Assembly: GCA_021784615.1 (NCBI GenBank)
Contig: JAJYHU010000078.1
Span: 1-38,997, forward strand
Direction: 5' to 3'
Length of the DNA stretch: 38,997 nucleotides
Origin: Acidobacteriota bacterium
Lineage (GTDB): Bacteria; Acidobacteriota; Terriglobia; UBA7540
Below the pieces are notes generated by a model. That model ran no database searches. It was not told the DNA's origin and saw nothing but the letters and a program-made list of their open reading frames with translations. Position 1 is the stretch's first letter, and every line of letters begins with the position of its first letter. Below, in pieces: positions 7,632 to 18,655 of this stretch. A program made the position numbers and the translations under genes.

Positions 7632-7662
7632 CGGGGCGCCAAGAAGGGAAAGCACAATCCAC

Positions 7663-11355
<3,693 letters not shown>

Positions 11356-11407
11356 AACAGCGCCCCGCAGAAGCCAGGCGCGCTCGCCGGCAGAAGAAGC
11401 GGTCCGG

Positions 11408-12589
11408 TCACTGCCCGTTCGGGTTCGGCTGGGCGGCTCCCTCGGGTACGGCAAACACTTTAGGCACGCGCGCGGCGGCCGGGGGCAGGGCAGGGAACTT
11501 CATGTGCGGCTCGGTCTGGTACCAATAAGCGGCCGTGTAGAAGTTATCCGAGCGGTTGTTGCCCGTGCCGTGCTCGATGGTGGCGCGAATGGACTTTTGA
11601 AACACCGGCAACGAATCGAGATGCCAGCGGTAGAGACACCACTCTCCCCCGATTGCAAACGGATTCACAACGTAAGGCGCTCCGATGAGTTCGTAATCGA
11701 ACGCTTGCCCGCCGAATCCCCACGCCCCGTTGTAGTAGTCTTCGGAGCCGGTGCCGTTGGTGACCGGCCGGGCGCTTCCGTCGATAAACAGCATGTCATC
11801 GCCTTCGCCCCACCAGCCGTTCTGGTTCAGCAAAATTCCCTGGGTAACGCCCATCAAATGCCCGCGGCCTTCCGCTTCCATAAAGACGTAGTTGTTCTTC
11901 CCCGTTAAATTATATTTTTCCGCGGTTTCCCAGCCCGGGCAGGGGGCCGCCTGGCGGTACTGCGCGTGGAAGTATCCGAGGTCCGGCGGCAACTCGCCGA
12001 GCAGGTGGTAATCGATGTTCCAGTAAAGGCTTCTCACTTCGGCGCCGCCTTCGTTGGTGACGGTAATCCGCGCGGACTTGCGGAAGGGCATGGGGAAATA
12101 GCAGTTCAAGGCTTTTATGGGCGCCACGCTCAGGAGCGCCGATTGATAGGTGAAATAAGTTCCCAGGTTCAGGCCGAAAAAGTCTCCGATGGGCGCTTCC
12201 ACGCTGGGCTCGGCTTCTCCATCCCAGAACATGCGCAGCACCAGATTCTTCAAGTGCCAGCGGTCCGGGCTGTTGATGGTGAACCAGATGTGGCCGATGC
12301 TTCCCGGCCCTTCCGACTCCAGCACCGTGATCGACGCTCCGGGCTCAACCTTGCGCGCGTCCGCGTTGCCCCCGGTGCGGTCATAACTCGAAGACTTGGC
12401 GGTCCGGTAGTCGCGCAAAGCCGCAAGCGATAAGGATTCCGGGTACGCCGCTTTCTCTCCCGGGCCTGCGGCTGCCGCCGGGCTCGCTCCCTCCGCCATG
12501 CCCAGCGCGGCGGCTGAGGTGATCCCCACGCCCAGCGTGCGGCTGAAGAGTTTCCGGCGTTGTAAAGAAAAGGGACGTTTTCCAAACAT
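11408..12589 (-). CDS. Exported glycoside hydrolase family 172 (DUF2961) protein
   Basis: A 393-residue secreted protein of the DUF2961 family, now classed as GH172, whose characterised members act on fructofuranose or arabinofuranose linkages. The N-terminus has twin arginines (QRRKLFSRTLGVG) before a hydrophobic stretch ending near ASPAAAAG, so Tat export is likely. Core motifs are GSIGHIWFT, WDGEAEPSVEAPIGDFFG, WWGEGDDMLFIDG and GTGSEDYYNGAWGFG. The two acidic residues Glu262 and Glu283 are 21 apart, which as I recall is the spacing of the catalytic pair in the characterised bifidobacterial enzyme. An excellent ribosome site (AAGGAG, seven bases before ATG) fixes the start. It is alone on its transcript and convergent with metH. 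Substrate unknown; breakdown of a furanose-containing polymer is the best guess. Confidence 0.88.
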   Translation of the reverse strand: MFGKRPFSLQRRKLFSRTLGVGITSAAALGMAEGASPAAAAGPGEKAAYPESLSLAALRDYRTAKSSSYDRTGGNADARKVEPGASITVLESEGPGSIGHIWFTINSPDRWHLKNLVLRMFWDGEAEPSVEAPIGDFFGLNLGTYFTYQSALLSVAPIKALNCYFPMPFRKSARITVTNEGGAEVRSLYWNIDYHLLGELPPDLGYFHAQYRQAAPCPGWETAEKYNLTGKNNYVFMEAEGRGHLMGVTQGILLNQNGWWGEGDDMLFIDGSARPVTNGTGSEDYYNGAWGFGGQAFDYELIGAPYVVNPFAIGGEWCLYRWHLDSLPVFQKSIRATIEHGTGNNRSDNFYTAAYWYQTEPHMKFPALPPAAARVPKVFAVPEGAAQPNPNGQ

Positions 12590-12871
12590 TGATTCGCTCC
12601 TTCCAAGGCTGTAGAGTTTTCCGGCCGCTCAATCGGTGCAGCAAGAAGCCTAAGTATAATCCAATCCCAGCGCCGCGCCGGAAAGCGCGGCGGCAAAATT
12701 TCCGGGCCGCCGGCGATCGAATTCTCCAGCCCGCGCCCGTTGCGAGCTTCCTCGCCGCCCTTCGGCTCCTCGGAATCGCACGCAACCTGGGTTTTCAAGC
12801 AGACTCGCGCGGGGAGAGCGTGGCCGCGTCGGCGGCCGGGCGAGGGGGTTGCGCCGCGGCGCAGAAAAGAC

Positions 12872-12901
12872 TTGACAAACCAAGCCTAGTGTGCTAGGCT
12901 T
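12872..12901 (+). promoter_or_regulatory. TTGACA promoter box overlapped by a perfect 8-bp palindrome
   Basis: A consensus -35 hexamer TTGACA (12872-12877) is followed after 17 bases by TAGGCT, a weak -10. Spanning the spacer and -10 is the inverted repeat AAGCCTAG-TGTG-CTAGGCTT (12882-12901), with perfect arms and a 4-base centre. The position over a promoter is that of a repressor operator. The transcript would run right into the A-rich region, where no clear gene starts, so the regulated product is unknown. Confidence 0.45.
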
Positions 12902-13089
12902 CCCGATAGCTTTGCGAGGGGCGGGGCTGTGCATCTGAGGGTGAGTGAATGCGAGCAACTGTGGCCGCAAGGGGCCTGGAAACCGCAGACCGGATGGCAG
13001 GCGTTGCAGGAAGGGAATTGGCGTGCTGGAACCGTCGCAAGGCTTGTTTTAGAAGCTCAAGGGCAGAAAAAAGAATTCTTTTTTTCAAA

Positions 13090-13216
13090 AACGAAGCCAG
13101 GAAGTTGTTGAAAACAAAAGACCGCTGTGGAAAACTCCGCCAAAACGAACCTAAAACGAAGCTAAAACAAACCTACCTAAGTTGTTGAAAATACACAACA
13201 GATGAAAAAACGAAGC
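13090..13216 (+). repeat. A-rich segment with repeated short words
   Basis: The word AACGAAGC occurs at 13090-13097, 13155-13162 and 13209-13216, with a variant AACGAAC at 13144-13150. A second word, AAGTTGTTGAAAA, occurs at 13102-13114 and 13179-13191, with a looser relative near 13247. Composition is far more A-rich than the surrounding genes. The repeats are too irregular for a CRISPR array or a tandem satellite. They could be a dispersed intergenic element of this lineage; function unknown. Confidence 0.45.
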
Positions 13217-13351
13217 TAAGAACGAGCAAAATCCATCAGGCTACCTTATTGAAAATAAAGGGATTATAAAACAGGCCGAAAAAGCAGAGCGAGATTTTCC
13301 GCAAGGGCTAAGGATGACACCACTAGCCTGGCCGAGGGCAATTCCATGGAT

Positions 13352-14755
13352 CTATTGAACCGCTCCCTGCGGTTTTTGAGATTGCCGCTGCGGGGTGCGA
13401 TTGACCACCGGCGGCGGCACGTAGGGTTGGTAGTCCTGGTACATGACCCGCTCGGGCCTGGGCAGTTTGCTGGGAATCTGAAAGACCAGAGCCGGCAGCG
13501 GAGATTGCTCGAAGTCGAAACAGTCCTGCATGCCGTCGGCGTGAGCGTCGCGCTGGGTCAAAGGCGGAAGGTTCCAGCGGTCTTCGATGAACTTCAGCAT
13601 CGAGGTGAAGTCGTAGGTGAAGTGCGAAACGTAGTCCGCTTTGGCGTAGGGAGAAATGACCAGCGTGGGGACCCTCGGCCCGTATCCGAAAGCGTCGACG
13701 ATGGGCGGCGGGACGTGATCGTAGAAGCCGCCGTAATCGTCCCAGGTGAGAAAGACCACGCTGTCTTTCCAGTAGGGGCTCTTCATCAAGGCGTTGATGA
13801 TGTTGGTGACGTACCACATTCCCCGTGCCACCGGCGCCAGCGTTTCGGGCGGATGCTCGCTGTCTTCGAAAGTGGGGACAATCCAGGAGACCTCCGGAAG
13901 CGTTCCGGAGTTGAGATCCTGGAAGTATTCTTTCAAATCCACCAGGTTCTTCATCTGGCCGGGATTTTCACGAACCGCTTTGAATCCCGCCAGCGGATTC
14001 CAAAGGGAAAAGGTCTTCGGCTCGCCAAACCACAGGGACGGCAGAACGCCGTAGGAATTATGGTCAGCCGTCATCGGCCGGGTCTCAACATAATACTTCC
14101 AGGAGACGCTCCCCTTGGTAAACGATTTGACGATGGACGCGAAACTGAAACCACCCTTTTCGCCGAGAACCTCTTCGATGCTCTTGATGCTGCTGAGCCC
14201 GCCGATCAGCCCTCCCGACTGTGCTGCGACGGAATAAAGGTGATTGGTCAGGCTCTCGCTCATCTCGGAAGAGAAGAAGCGGTCGCAGAGCGTGTAGTGC
14301 CGGGCGTACGACCAGTAGTTCGGGATATCACGATTGTCCAGATATCCCATGGTGAAGGGCGAGCCTTCCGCCCAAACAAACCCGTCCATCATGCCGTTGT
14401 CGTAGGCGGCGTGTTCGTTCTGCCACCCGTGATGCAGATCGTAGACGGGCTCTCCCTTGGGCATATGGAAGGGCTTGATGCAGCGCTTGCTGCCGGGCAA
14501 AACGGGAACACAGGTCGAAGGAGGAAAGCCATCCGCGCCGGGGTAGGTGCCGAAGTAACTGTCAAAACTATGGTTCTCCTGAATAATCCAGATCACATGC
14601 TTGATCTTGCGCATTCCGGAGTTTGCTTCAGAAGAGGGCGGCTTTCCGGACGGCGCGGCTGTTGCCGGCCGGGCGCTGGATGGCGGCTTCCTTCGGGCGC
14701 TCGCGCACGTGGCAAAGGCACCGCACAGGAGGACCATCAAAAGTTTTGTTCGCAT
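13352..14755 (-). CDS. Exported phosphoesterase of the phospholipase C / acid phosphatase (AcpA) family
   Basis: The 467-residue protein belongs to the PF04185 phosphoesterase family. Its signal peptide is MRTKLLMVLLCGAFATCASA, followed by a Pro/Ser/Ala-rich linker. HVIWIIQENHSFDSYFGTYP contains the ENxSFD metal-binding motif, and FLTWDDYGGFYDHVPPP the DD..GGFYDHV motif near the C-terminus; LVISPYAKADYVSH and FTSMLKFIEDRWNLPPL complete the family pattern. Members cleave phospholipids or phosphomonoesters outside the cytoplasm, so phosphate or lipid scavenging is likely. The ATG at 14755 is preceded by GAGGT with a seven-base spacer, which decides the start over an in-frame ATG further upstream. 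The C-terminus is Pro/Gln-rich. It is monocistronic. Confidence 0.9.
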   Translation of the reverse strand: MRTKLLMVLLCGAFATCASARRKPPSSARPATAAPSGKPPSSEANSGMRKIKHVIWIIQENHSFDSYFGTYPGADGFPPSTCVPVLPGSKRCIKPFHMPKGEPVYDLHHGWQNEHAAYDNGMMDGFVWAEGSPFTMGYLDNRDIPNYWSYARHYTLCDRFFSSEMSESLTNHLYSVAAQSGGLIGGLSSIKSIEEVLGEKGGFSFASIVKSFTKGSVSWKYYVETRPMTADHNSYGVLPSLWFGEPKTFSLWNPLAGFKAVRENPGQMKNLVDLKEYFQDLNSGTLPEVSWIVPTFEDSEHPPETLAPVARGMWYVTNIINALMKSPYWKDSVVFLTWDDYGGFYDHVPPPIVDAFGYGPRVPTLVISPYAKADYVSHFTYDFTSMLKFIEDRWNLPPLTQRDAHADGMQDCFDFEQSPLPALVFQIPSKLPRPERVMYQDYQPYVPPPVVNRTPQRQSQKPQGAVQ

Positions 14756-14933
14756 CAGGATTACCTCGCTTGCTGGATGGAATCTGCTGAGCTGTTTCCC
14801 GAGGGGGCATTTTGGCACAGCCGGCAATAAAAACTCAACTTCCGCTACAAAAGCGGATCATGCGTCTCGATAAGTTTTCGCCTCACGCATTACCGCTCGC
14901 ATGCCGATATTCGTCATGTTGGCGGAGGCTGCG

Positions 14934-15260
14934 ATGACAAGAAAACTCGAGGCGATGGTTGGGAAATGCCTCAGATGGATACGGGGGCGGACTCCTGGCC
15001 CCGCTTCAGTCCGGTTGGAACTGCGGAAGGTCGAAACCGTCGGAGATCGCTTGACCGCCCGCGAAGATCAACGCGGCGCTTCCTGTGGCGCCGAAGCCCC
15101 TGAGCTTTCTGTGATAAGCGTTCCCGCTCCGAAGCAGGAGCAGGAACGCCCGGTCTTCTTTTGGACCATGCTCAGCCTGATTGGCTTCGCCGAGGAGGCC
15201 CCTGAAGATGGCCGGCGCAAACTGCCGCAGAACCGCGGATGGAGAGGAAGGCTTCCGTGA
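14934..15260 (+). CDS. Small hypothetical protein translationally coupled to the OPX gene
   Basis: I do not recognise this 108-residue protein. Two features argue it is translated: a strong ribosome site GGAGG (14924-14928) five bases before the ATG, and a TGA stop that overlaps the GTG start of the export gene in the classic GTGA arrangement. The product starts MTRKLEAMVGKCLRWIRGRT, is basic at the N-terminus, and has one short hydrophobic patch (VFFWTMLSLIGFA) near residue 80 that is too short and isolated to call a membrane helix with confidence. The final 25 residues are basic and polar. It could be a leader peptide that couples translation to the large export gene, or a small accessory protein of the locus. 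Confidence 0.5.
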   Translation: MTRKLEAMVGKCLRWIRGRTPGPASVRLELRKVETVGDRLTAREDQRGASCGAEAPELSVISVPAPKQEQERPVFFWTMLSLIGFAEEAPEDGRRKLPQNRGWRGRLP

Positions 15261-18200
15261 GGCTTTGGTTAACCGAGGGCTTCCGGGCCGCCGGGCGGGC
15301 GAGCTTCTTCAAGCTTGCGCTCTTGCTTCTGCTGGCCATGGCGGTTGTTTGTCCGGCGGCAAAATCGCAGTCTCAGCAAAACGCCGGGGGCTCGGATACG
15401 GTTCCGCTCTCCGACCTGGCGCTTGAAAACTTGAATTACGTCGCCGCCTCGGCGCAGGAGATTGAAGCCGTCCTGCGCGCGCAGCCCGGCTTGCTGGTGG
15501 AACTGAAGCTTTGGATCGCCCGCGACGCCACCGACCACGGGCAACTGCTGGACGAAAACGGAATGACCACCCAGGGAATCTTTGACCGCCTGGAGAGCGA
15601 CGTGCGATTTCGCGCGGTCGCCACGCGCATCCTCCAGCGCTACGGCTACCTCAGGCCTGAGGTCAATCCGAATTCGGATCTGGGGCAGCGCCAGAAACTT
15701 GAGTTTCTGTCCGAGCAGAAAAAGTTGCAGCAAGGACCGCCGGTTTTTTATCAACCGACGCCTCCCGCTTATCCGTACAACATTCCGAACCTGTCCCGTG
15801 CGCATCGGTATCCGCAAGCGGAACCCGCGGCCGCCCCGCCGCCCTTGGGACCTCCGTCGACAGAGCCGCAGAGCCCCGGGAATTACTCGAATGCTCAACC
15901 GCCCCGACTGCAGCTAACCGATCAGTCGTCGCCCGGAGGCGAAAGCGTCGAAAATGCCGGGCCGCTTTCCAACCTGGACAAAACCGGCGAAGACAGCTTT
16001 CCGGTCGGTCCGAGCAATGCTCAAGGCGCAAACGGCTTGACGGCTTCCGCGGACTTTCCGGCGCTCTCAGGCGCCGGGAAGGGAGGTCGCCTGATGCAGC
16101 CCAGGCAGGCTTCGCCTAACGGCTATCAGCAGAAGCCGTTGCGCCCGCCGATTGTTCACCGGGCGAATCCGTATTCCAACGTCCCTTCGCTTTATGACCT
16201 CTATGAACAGGTGTCGGCGCATTCTCCCAAGCTTCAACGCTTTGGGCTGGACGTGTTTGAGAACGCGCCGGCCGAGACGGGCGAACTGCCCATGGACCTT
16301 CCCGCAGGGCCCGGTTACGTGGTGGGCCCGGGCGACGGCCTCGCGATCAGCTTGTGGGGAAGCGTTGCGGAGCGGCTCTACCGCGTGGTCGACCGCGAAG
16401 GGCGGTTGTCGATTCCGGATGTAGGCCCGGTGATGGTCAGCGGCGACAGCCTGTCGGAAGTGCAGCAAAGAGTGCAACAGGTTTTGCGGACCCAGTTTCG
16501 GGATGTTTCCGCCGACGTTTCACTGGCGCGCCTGCGCACCGTGCGCGTCTACGTGGTGGGTGAAGTCCGAGACCCGGGCGCCTACGATATCAGCTCGCTT
16601 TCAACGCCTTTGAACGCTCTCATTGCGGCCGGCGGGCCCTCGCCGGATGGGTCGCTGCGCCTGGTGCAGCATTTCCGCGGCAAGAAGCTGGTGCAGAGCG
16701 TCGATCTTTACGATCTCTTGCTCCACGGGGTGCGGTCGGGTCTCGAAAGGCTCGAAAACGGCGACACGATTCTGGTGCCGCCGGTGGGGCCGGAAGTGGA
16801 AGTGGAAGGCATGGTCAGGCGGCCCGCGATCTATGAGCTTCGCGGGGAAAAGACGCTCGCCGAGGTGCTCCAGTTAGCGGGCGGAATTCTTCCCACCGCC
16901 GCCCTGCGGCACATTGAGGTTGAGCGCGTCGTGGCCCATGCAAAGCGGACGATGCTGAGCCTCGACATTCAACATCCCACCGGCTCCGCGGCGGTCAACC
17001 GGCAGCTTGAGAGCTTTGCGATCCATGACGGCGACGTGATCCGAATCTTTCCCATCGCGCCTTACAATCAGGAGGCTGTCTATCTCGAAGGGCACGTTCT
17101 GCGGCCGGGACGCTACTCTTACCGCCCCGGCGTGCGCCTCACGGACTTGATCTCTTCTTATTCCGACCTGCTGCCGCAGCCGGCGATGGGTTACGCGGAA
17201 ATCATCCGGCTCGATCCCCCCGACGATCACCCGGTTATTAAGAGCTTCGATCTCGCGGCGGCGCTCGCCCATCCGCAGTCTTCCCCCAAGCTCCAGGCGC
17301 TTGACACGGTCCGGATCTTCGGACGCTTCGATTTCGAGAATCCGCCCGCGGTGACGGTGGGCGGGGAAGTGCGCGATCCGGGAACTTACATCACCTCGGG
17401 CGTGGCGCGCGTTCGAGACGCCATCTATCAGGCCGGAGGCGTCACTCCGGACGCCTTGCTCGCTTCCGCGCAGCTGGTGCGCAGCCGGCCGGGCGGGAAG
17501 CTCACGATCATGAGCCTGAATCTTGGCGAAGCCCTTGCGGGCGACCCGCGTGAGAACGTGCTGTTGCGCCCGCGCGACCGCATTCTGGTGCAGCGCGACC
17601 CTTTGAAGTCCGATCCGCCGAGCGTCTACGTGGCGGGTGACGTGGAACGTCCCGGGCGCTTTCCCCTGACCGCCGACCTGCGCGTCAGCGACCTGGTGGG
17701 CCTTGCCGGGGGATTGAAGCGAAGCGCCGATGCGCGTACGGCCGACCTGACAAGCTACAACGTGCAAGGCTCCCATCCGAAAATAGGCGAGCATCAGGAA
17801 ATCAATCTGGCGGCGGCGCTCGAAGGCAAGCATGATGCTGTGCTTCACGATGGCGACGTTCTGACGGTGAAGGAACTGCCCGGCTGGAACGATATCGGGG
17901 CCTCGGTTACGATTCGCGGCGAAGTCCGGCATCCGGGAACGTATGGGATTGCGCCGGGAGAGCGGCTGAGCTCGGTACTGGAACGCGCCGGCGGCTTCCT
18001 CCCGACAGCCTACCCCCAGGCCGCGGTTCTCGATCGCCGGGAAGTTCGCGCGCTTCAGCAAAAGAGCCGGAATGAATTGATCCATGAATTGCAGCAGAAT
18101 GCCGGAGATATCAAAACCTCCCTCAACGAGAGCGCATCAGCCCAGGCGGCGTTGCAGCAGGCGGCGCTGCAACAGCACAAGCAGGTGCTTCGGGCCCTGC

Positions 18201-18655
18201 AAAGCGCGCCGATTACGGGACGGCTGGTGATCCATTTGAGCCGCAACCTGAAAGAGTTTGCGGGATCGCAAGACGATATTCCGGTGCGCGCCGGCGACAC
18301 CCTTTGGGTTCCCAAGCGGCCGGATTTCGTGATCGTTACAGGCCAGGTCTACAACTCGAACGCCATCACTTTTGAGCGGGGCAGAACGGCGGGGTGGTAT
18401 TTGAGCCGGGCGGGCGGAGTGACCGGCCTGGGAAACAAGAAGGCCATCTTCATCGTCCGGGCGGACGGCTCGGTGGTGAGCACGGGCGGGAACCTGTGGT
18501 GGCACGGCGACGTGCTGTCGGTGCGCGTAGACCCTGGCGACACGATTGTCGTTCCGGATAAGCCCCTGGGCGGGTCAACACTTTGGAAGAACTTAATTCA
18601 GATCAGCCAGATCGCTTCATCGTCGGCCATCGCTGCGGCCGTCGCCACTCGCTGA
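15257..18655 (+). CDS. Large OPX polysaccharide export protein with about seven SLBB repeats
   Basis: The protein is about 1132 residues, roughly three times the size of Wza. A signal peptide (FKLALLLLLAMAVVCPAAKS) leads into a Pro/Gln/Asn-rich, probably disordered stretch (about 160-330), then the poly-export domain (GYVVGPGDGLAISLWGSV, about 355-440). SLBB-type repeats follow, recognisable by VYVVGEVRDPGAY, VEVEGMVRRPAIY, VYLEGHVLRPGRY, VTVGGEVRDPGTY, VYVAGDVERPGRF, VTIRGEVRHPGTY and VIVTGQVYNSNAI. It would form the periplasmic/outer-membrane channel for polysaccharide. No lipobox is evident. I prefer the GTG at 15257 because GAGGAAGG precedes it by five bases and it overlaps the stop of the small ORF; an ATG at 15239 is in frame but lacks a ribosome site. 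Its TGA overlaps the next ATG. Confidence 0.93.
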   Translation: MRLWLTEGFRAAGRASFFKLALLLLLAMAVVCPAAKSQSQQNAGGSDTVPLSDLALENLNYVAASAQEIEAVLRAQPGLLVELKLWIARDATDHGQLLDENGMTTQGIFDRLESDVRFRAVATRILQRYGYLRPEVNPNSDLGQRQKLEFLSEQKKLQQGPPVFYQPTPPAYPYNIPNLSRAHRYPQAEPAAAPPPLGPPSTEPQSPGNYSNAQPPRLQLTDQSSPGGESVENAGPLSNLDKTGEDSFPVGPSNAQGANGLTASADFPALSGAGKGGRLMQPRQASPNGYQQKPLRPPIVHRANPYSNVPSLYDLYEQVSAHSPKLQRFGLDVFENAPAETGELPMDLPAGPGYVVGPGDGLAISLWGSVAERLYRVVDREGRLSIPDVGPVMVSGDSLSEVQQRVQQVLRTQFRDVSADVSLARLRTVRVYVVGEVRDPGAYDISSLSTPLNALIAAGGPSPDGSLRLVQHFRGKKLVQSVDLYDLLLHGVRSGLERLENGDTILVPPVGPEVEVEGMVRRPAIYELRGEKTLAEVLQLAGGILPTAALRHIEVERVVAHAKRTMLSLDIQHPTGSAAVNRQLESFAIHDGDVIRIFPIAPYNQEAVYLEGHVLRPGRYSYRPGVRLTDLISSYSDLLPQPAMGYAEIIRLDPPDDHPVIKSFDLAAALAHPQSSPKLQALDTVRIFGRFDFENPPAVTVGGEVRDPGTYITSGVARVRDAIYQAGGVTPDALLASAQLVRSRPGGKLTIMSLNLGEALAGDPRENVLLRPRDRILVQRDPLKSDPPSVYVAGDVERPGRFPLTADLRVSDLVGLAGGLKRSADARTADLTSYNVQGSHPKIGEHQEINLAAALEGKHDAVLHDGDVLTVKELPGWNDIGASVTIRGEVRHPGTYGIAPGERLSSVLERAGGFLPTAYPQAAVLDRREVRALQQKSRNELIHELQQNAGDIKTSLNESASAQAALQQAALQQHKQVLRALQSAPITGRLVIHLSRNLKEFAGSQDDIPVRAGDTLWVPKRPDFVIVTGQVYNSNAITFERGRTAGWYLSRAGGVTGLGNKKAIFIVRADGSVVSTGGNLWWHGDVLSVRVDPGDTIVVPDKPLGGSTLWKNLIQISQIASSSAIAAAVATR

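Larger units (their letters stand above)
7164..7662. other. Divergent intergenic region between rfbF and metH
   Basis: About 500 bases separate two divergently read genes. The metH side holds an extended -10 promoter (7552-7560) and a leader with a possible hairpin, both listed separately. On the rfbF side a minus-strand open frame of 97 codons (7463-7170) ends only six bases before rfbF. I do not recognise its product, it has no clear ribosome site, and it may be chance or a gene remnant. I see no clear sigma70-type promoter for rfbF and no riboswitch that I can name. Confidence 0.5.
12590..13351. other. Gene-poor 760-bp spacer with palindromic promoter and A-rich repeats
   Basis: No gene I recognise lies here. 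On the DUF2961 side, minus-strand TATACT (12653-12658) could be a -10 element about 65 bases before that gene. A TTGACA box with a perfect palindrome is at 12872-12901. From about 13060 to 13300 the DNA becomes strongly A-rich and contains short repeated words. An open frame on the plus strand (about 12949-13188, 79 codons) crosses the repeats and would encode a lysine-rich tail (RKLLKTKDRCGKLRQNEPK); it has no homologue I can name and may be a decayed or spurious frame. Confidence 0.5.

Noticed and set aside
13060..13300. CRISPR array or tandem satellite
   Set aside because: Repeats are 8-13 bases with irregular spacing and no unique spacers of constant length.
16874..18085. Minus-strand open frame of 403 codons inside the OPX gene
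   Set aside because: The plus strand carries continuous SLBB repeats here; the antisense frame is compositional.
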